Assembly: GCA_963281255.1 (NCBI GenBank)
Contig: OY725488.1
Location: forward strand, 11,257,524-11,321,523
DNA: 64,000 nucleotides
Reading direction: 5' to 3'
Origin: Aphrocallistes beatrix
Lineage: Eukaryota; Porifera; Hexactinellida; Sceptrulophora; Aphrocallistidae
Made by a program: the position numbers and the translations under genes. Shown one piece after another: positions 63,233 through 64,000 of this stretch. Position 1 is the first letter of the stretch, and each line of letters starts with the position of its first letter. The notes below the pieces were generated by a model. The model made no database searches, was not told the origin of the DNA, and was given only the letters and a program-made list of their open reading frames with translations.

Positions 63233-64000
63233 CTAAGTTATGAGAAGTGGATCCGTAAGGCTGGGGGTGAATCTAGTACGAACTCTACCAAATCGATACT
63301 TCAATGCTTTCCAAAGTTTCCCACCAAAAAATGCAATTGTGACGAACAAATACTGAGAGCCAATCACGATAAATGCGATTACAATCAAAATGGTGGAGAT
63401 CCATGCTACAATCTCACTACTGATGTGTAGATACTCGATCTGTTGGTTTGAGGTCAGTAATGGTTCGTAGTATGGAGTCCCATAGAGATCATGGAATAGA
63501 CAGGGACCGTAATAAACTGCTGTCGCAATAATGAAGAAGGAAATCTGAAGAAAACCATGCACAAGTACACTTAAAAAACCTATTCCCATCAAACTCATAA
63601 TGATAGCGAAATGGTAGCAACTTTTCACTGATCTTCTGACCATCTGACTGCTCCTGCCTCTAACTTTAAATTCTACAGACCTCCATTTCAGTGTTTTGTA
63701 AAAAATTTGAGTCTGCTTTGCCCACAAATAGAAATAAACAGTGTTGACAACAGGGTAAAGCATCTTTTGAAGGATAAATAATTGAGGAACAGATCCTGCA
63801 ACGATCAGAGCAACACCGATCAAAGATGTAACCACAAGCATGCATCTTATAAATGGAAATGTTTTGCCATTTACATCATGGTATTTGACATCTAGATATC
63901 TCATGAGGCATATCACAAGTGCAAGGGAAAATATTGTTGCAGCATTTCCTAGAGAAAGAAAAACTGCTGCGATTGGATTAGCAATTACTTTTAAATCAGT
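63233..64000 (-). CDS. Multi-pass membrane protein, probably Frag1/DRAM/Sfk1 family, C-terminal part
   Basis: Open from the right window edge to a TAG at 63233-63235; at least 255 codons, with the 5' end outside. Hydrophobic segments follow one another: AAVFLSLGNAATIFSLALVI, FIRCMLVVTSLIGVALIVAG, LQKMLYPVVNTVYFYLW, YHFAIIMSLMGIGFLSVLVH/FLQISFFIIATAVYYG, and EIVAWISTILIVIAFIVIGS. The segment LGNAATIFSL...RYLDVKY, the spacing of helices and the last helix with an acidic residue followed by aromatic ones resemble DRAM/TMEM150 proteins, which act in lysosomal or plasma membranes. It is unrelated to the helicases and marks the border of the array. No intron is needed within the visible part. Confidence 0.6.
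   Translation of the reverse strand, partial: TDLKVIANPIAAVFLSLGNAATIFSLALVICLMRYLDVKYHDVNGKTFPFIRCMLVVTSLIGVALIVAGSVPQLFILQKMLYPVVNTVYFYLWAKQTQIFYKTLKWRSVEFKVRGRSSQMVRRSVKSCYHFAIIMSLMGIGFLSVLVHGFLQISFFIIATAVYYGPCLFHDLYGTPYYEPLLTSNQQIEYLHISSEIVAWISTILIVIAFIVIGSQYLFVTIAFFGGKLWKALKYRFGRVRTRFTPSLTDPLLIT

Noticed and set aside
63233-63916. GTG at 63916 as the start of the membrane protein
   Set aside because: The frame stays open to the window edge with a further hydrophobic segment upstream, and GTG starts are not expected in an animal nuclear gene.
1-64000. tRNA, rRNA or other structured RNA genes
   Set aside because: No cloverleaf-like or conserved RNA signature was recognised by eye; a covariance-model search would be needed to exclude small ones.

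Overview
The window is animal nuclear DNA, probably from an invertebrate. It is AT-rich and intron-poor, and it carries several families of short non-autonomous DNA transposons. It is dominated by one lineage-specific expansion of host genes. All twelve substantial gene copies and four short relics lie on the minus strand, head to tail, and encode the same protein: an N-terminal cassette of four zinc-binding motifs (zinc ribbon, CCCH, matrin-type C2H2, CCCH), a Ser-rich linker, a beta-rich middle region, and a superfamily 1B helicase core closest in my reading to HELZ/HELZ2 (MOV10/UPF1 group). Most copies add a C-terminal helical module of about 50 residues, which I name the CQQE module, and a Pro/Gln-rich tail. 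Each ORF is a single exon of about 1,300-1,440 codons. No species can be named from the sequence alone.

Layout by increasing coordinate (genes are read right to left): H1 1-1542 (runs off the window); H2 4501-8508; H3 10553-14533; H4 15718-19716; H5 20274-24299; H6 25479-29405; H7 30975-35105 (two frameshifts); relic r1 35416-36136; H8 36571-40893; relic r2 about 41560-41724; H9 41991-46474 (one frameshift); relic r3 about 47183-47403; H10 47668-51819 (two breaks); relic r4 about 54205-54345; H11 54934-58967 (one frameshift plus a lost tail); H12 60603-62366 (open frame, but the whole helicase core is missing). At 63233-64000 the array gives way to a multi-pass membrane protein, probably of the Frag1/DRAM/Sfk1 group, which runs off the right edge.

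H2, H3, H4 and r1 form clade A (N-terminus MNS, 'RPKPSF' linker). H5-H12 form clade B (N-terminus MSR, MNR or MSQ). H1 is an outlier. H5 and H8 are mosaics with a clade A-like stalk inside clade B proteins, which suggests exchange between copies. Regulatory sequence was copied with the genes: a pyrimidine-rich YAG just upstream of each start codon, a TATA/E-box promoter block in clade B, and a 20-base motif about 75-120 bases downstream of most stop codons.

HELZ-family proteins act on RNA, and vertebrate HELZ2 is interferon-inducible. Rapid duplication, breakage and exchange are typical of innate-immune genes, so an RNA-targeting defence family is the most attractive reading, but that role is inference. 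The intergenic DNA holds hAT-type MITEs with 8-bp target duplications, Helitron/HINE-like repeats with a terminal hairpin, and other foldback elements. Everything here was read by eye; no alignment or database search was run.
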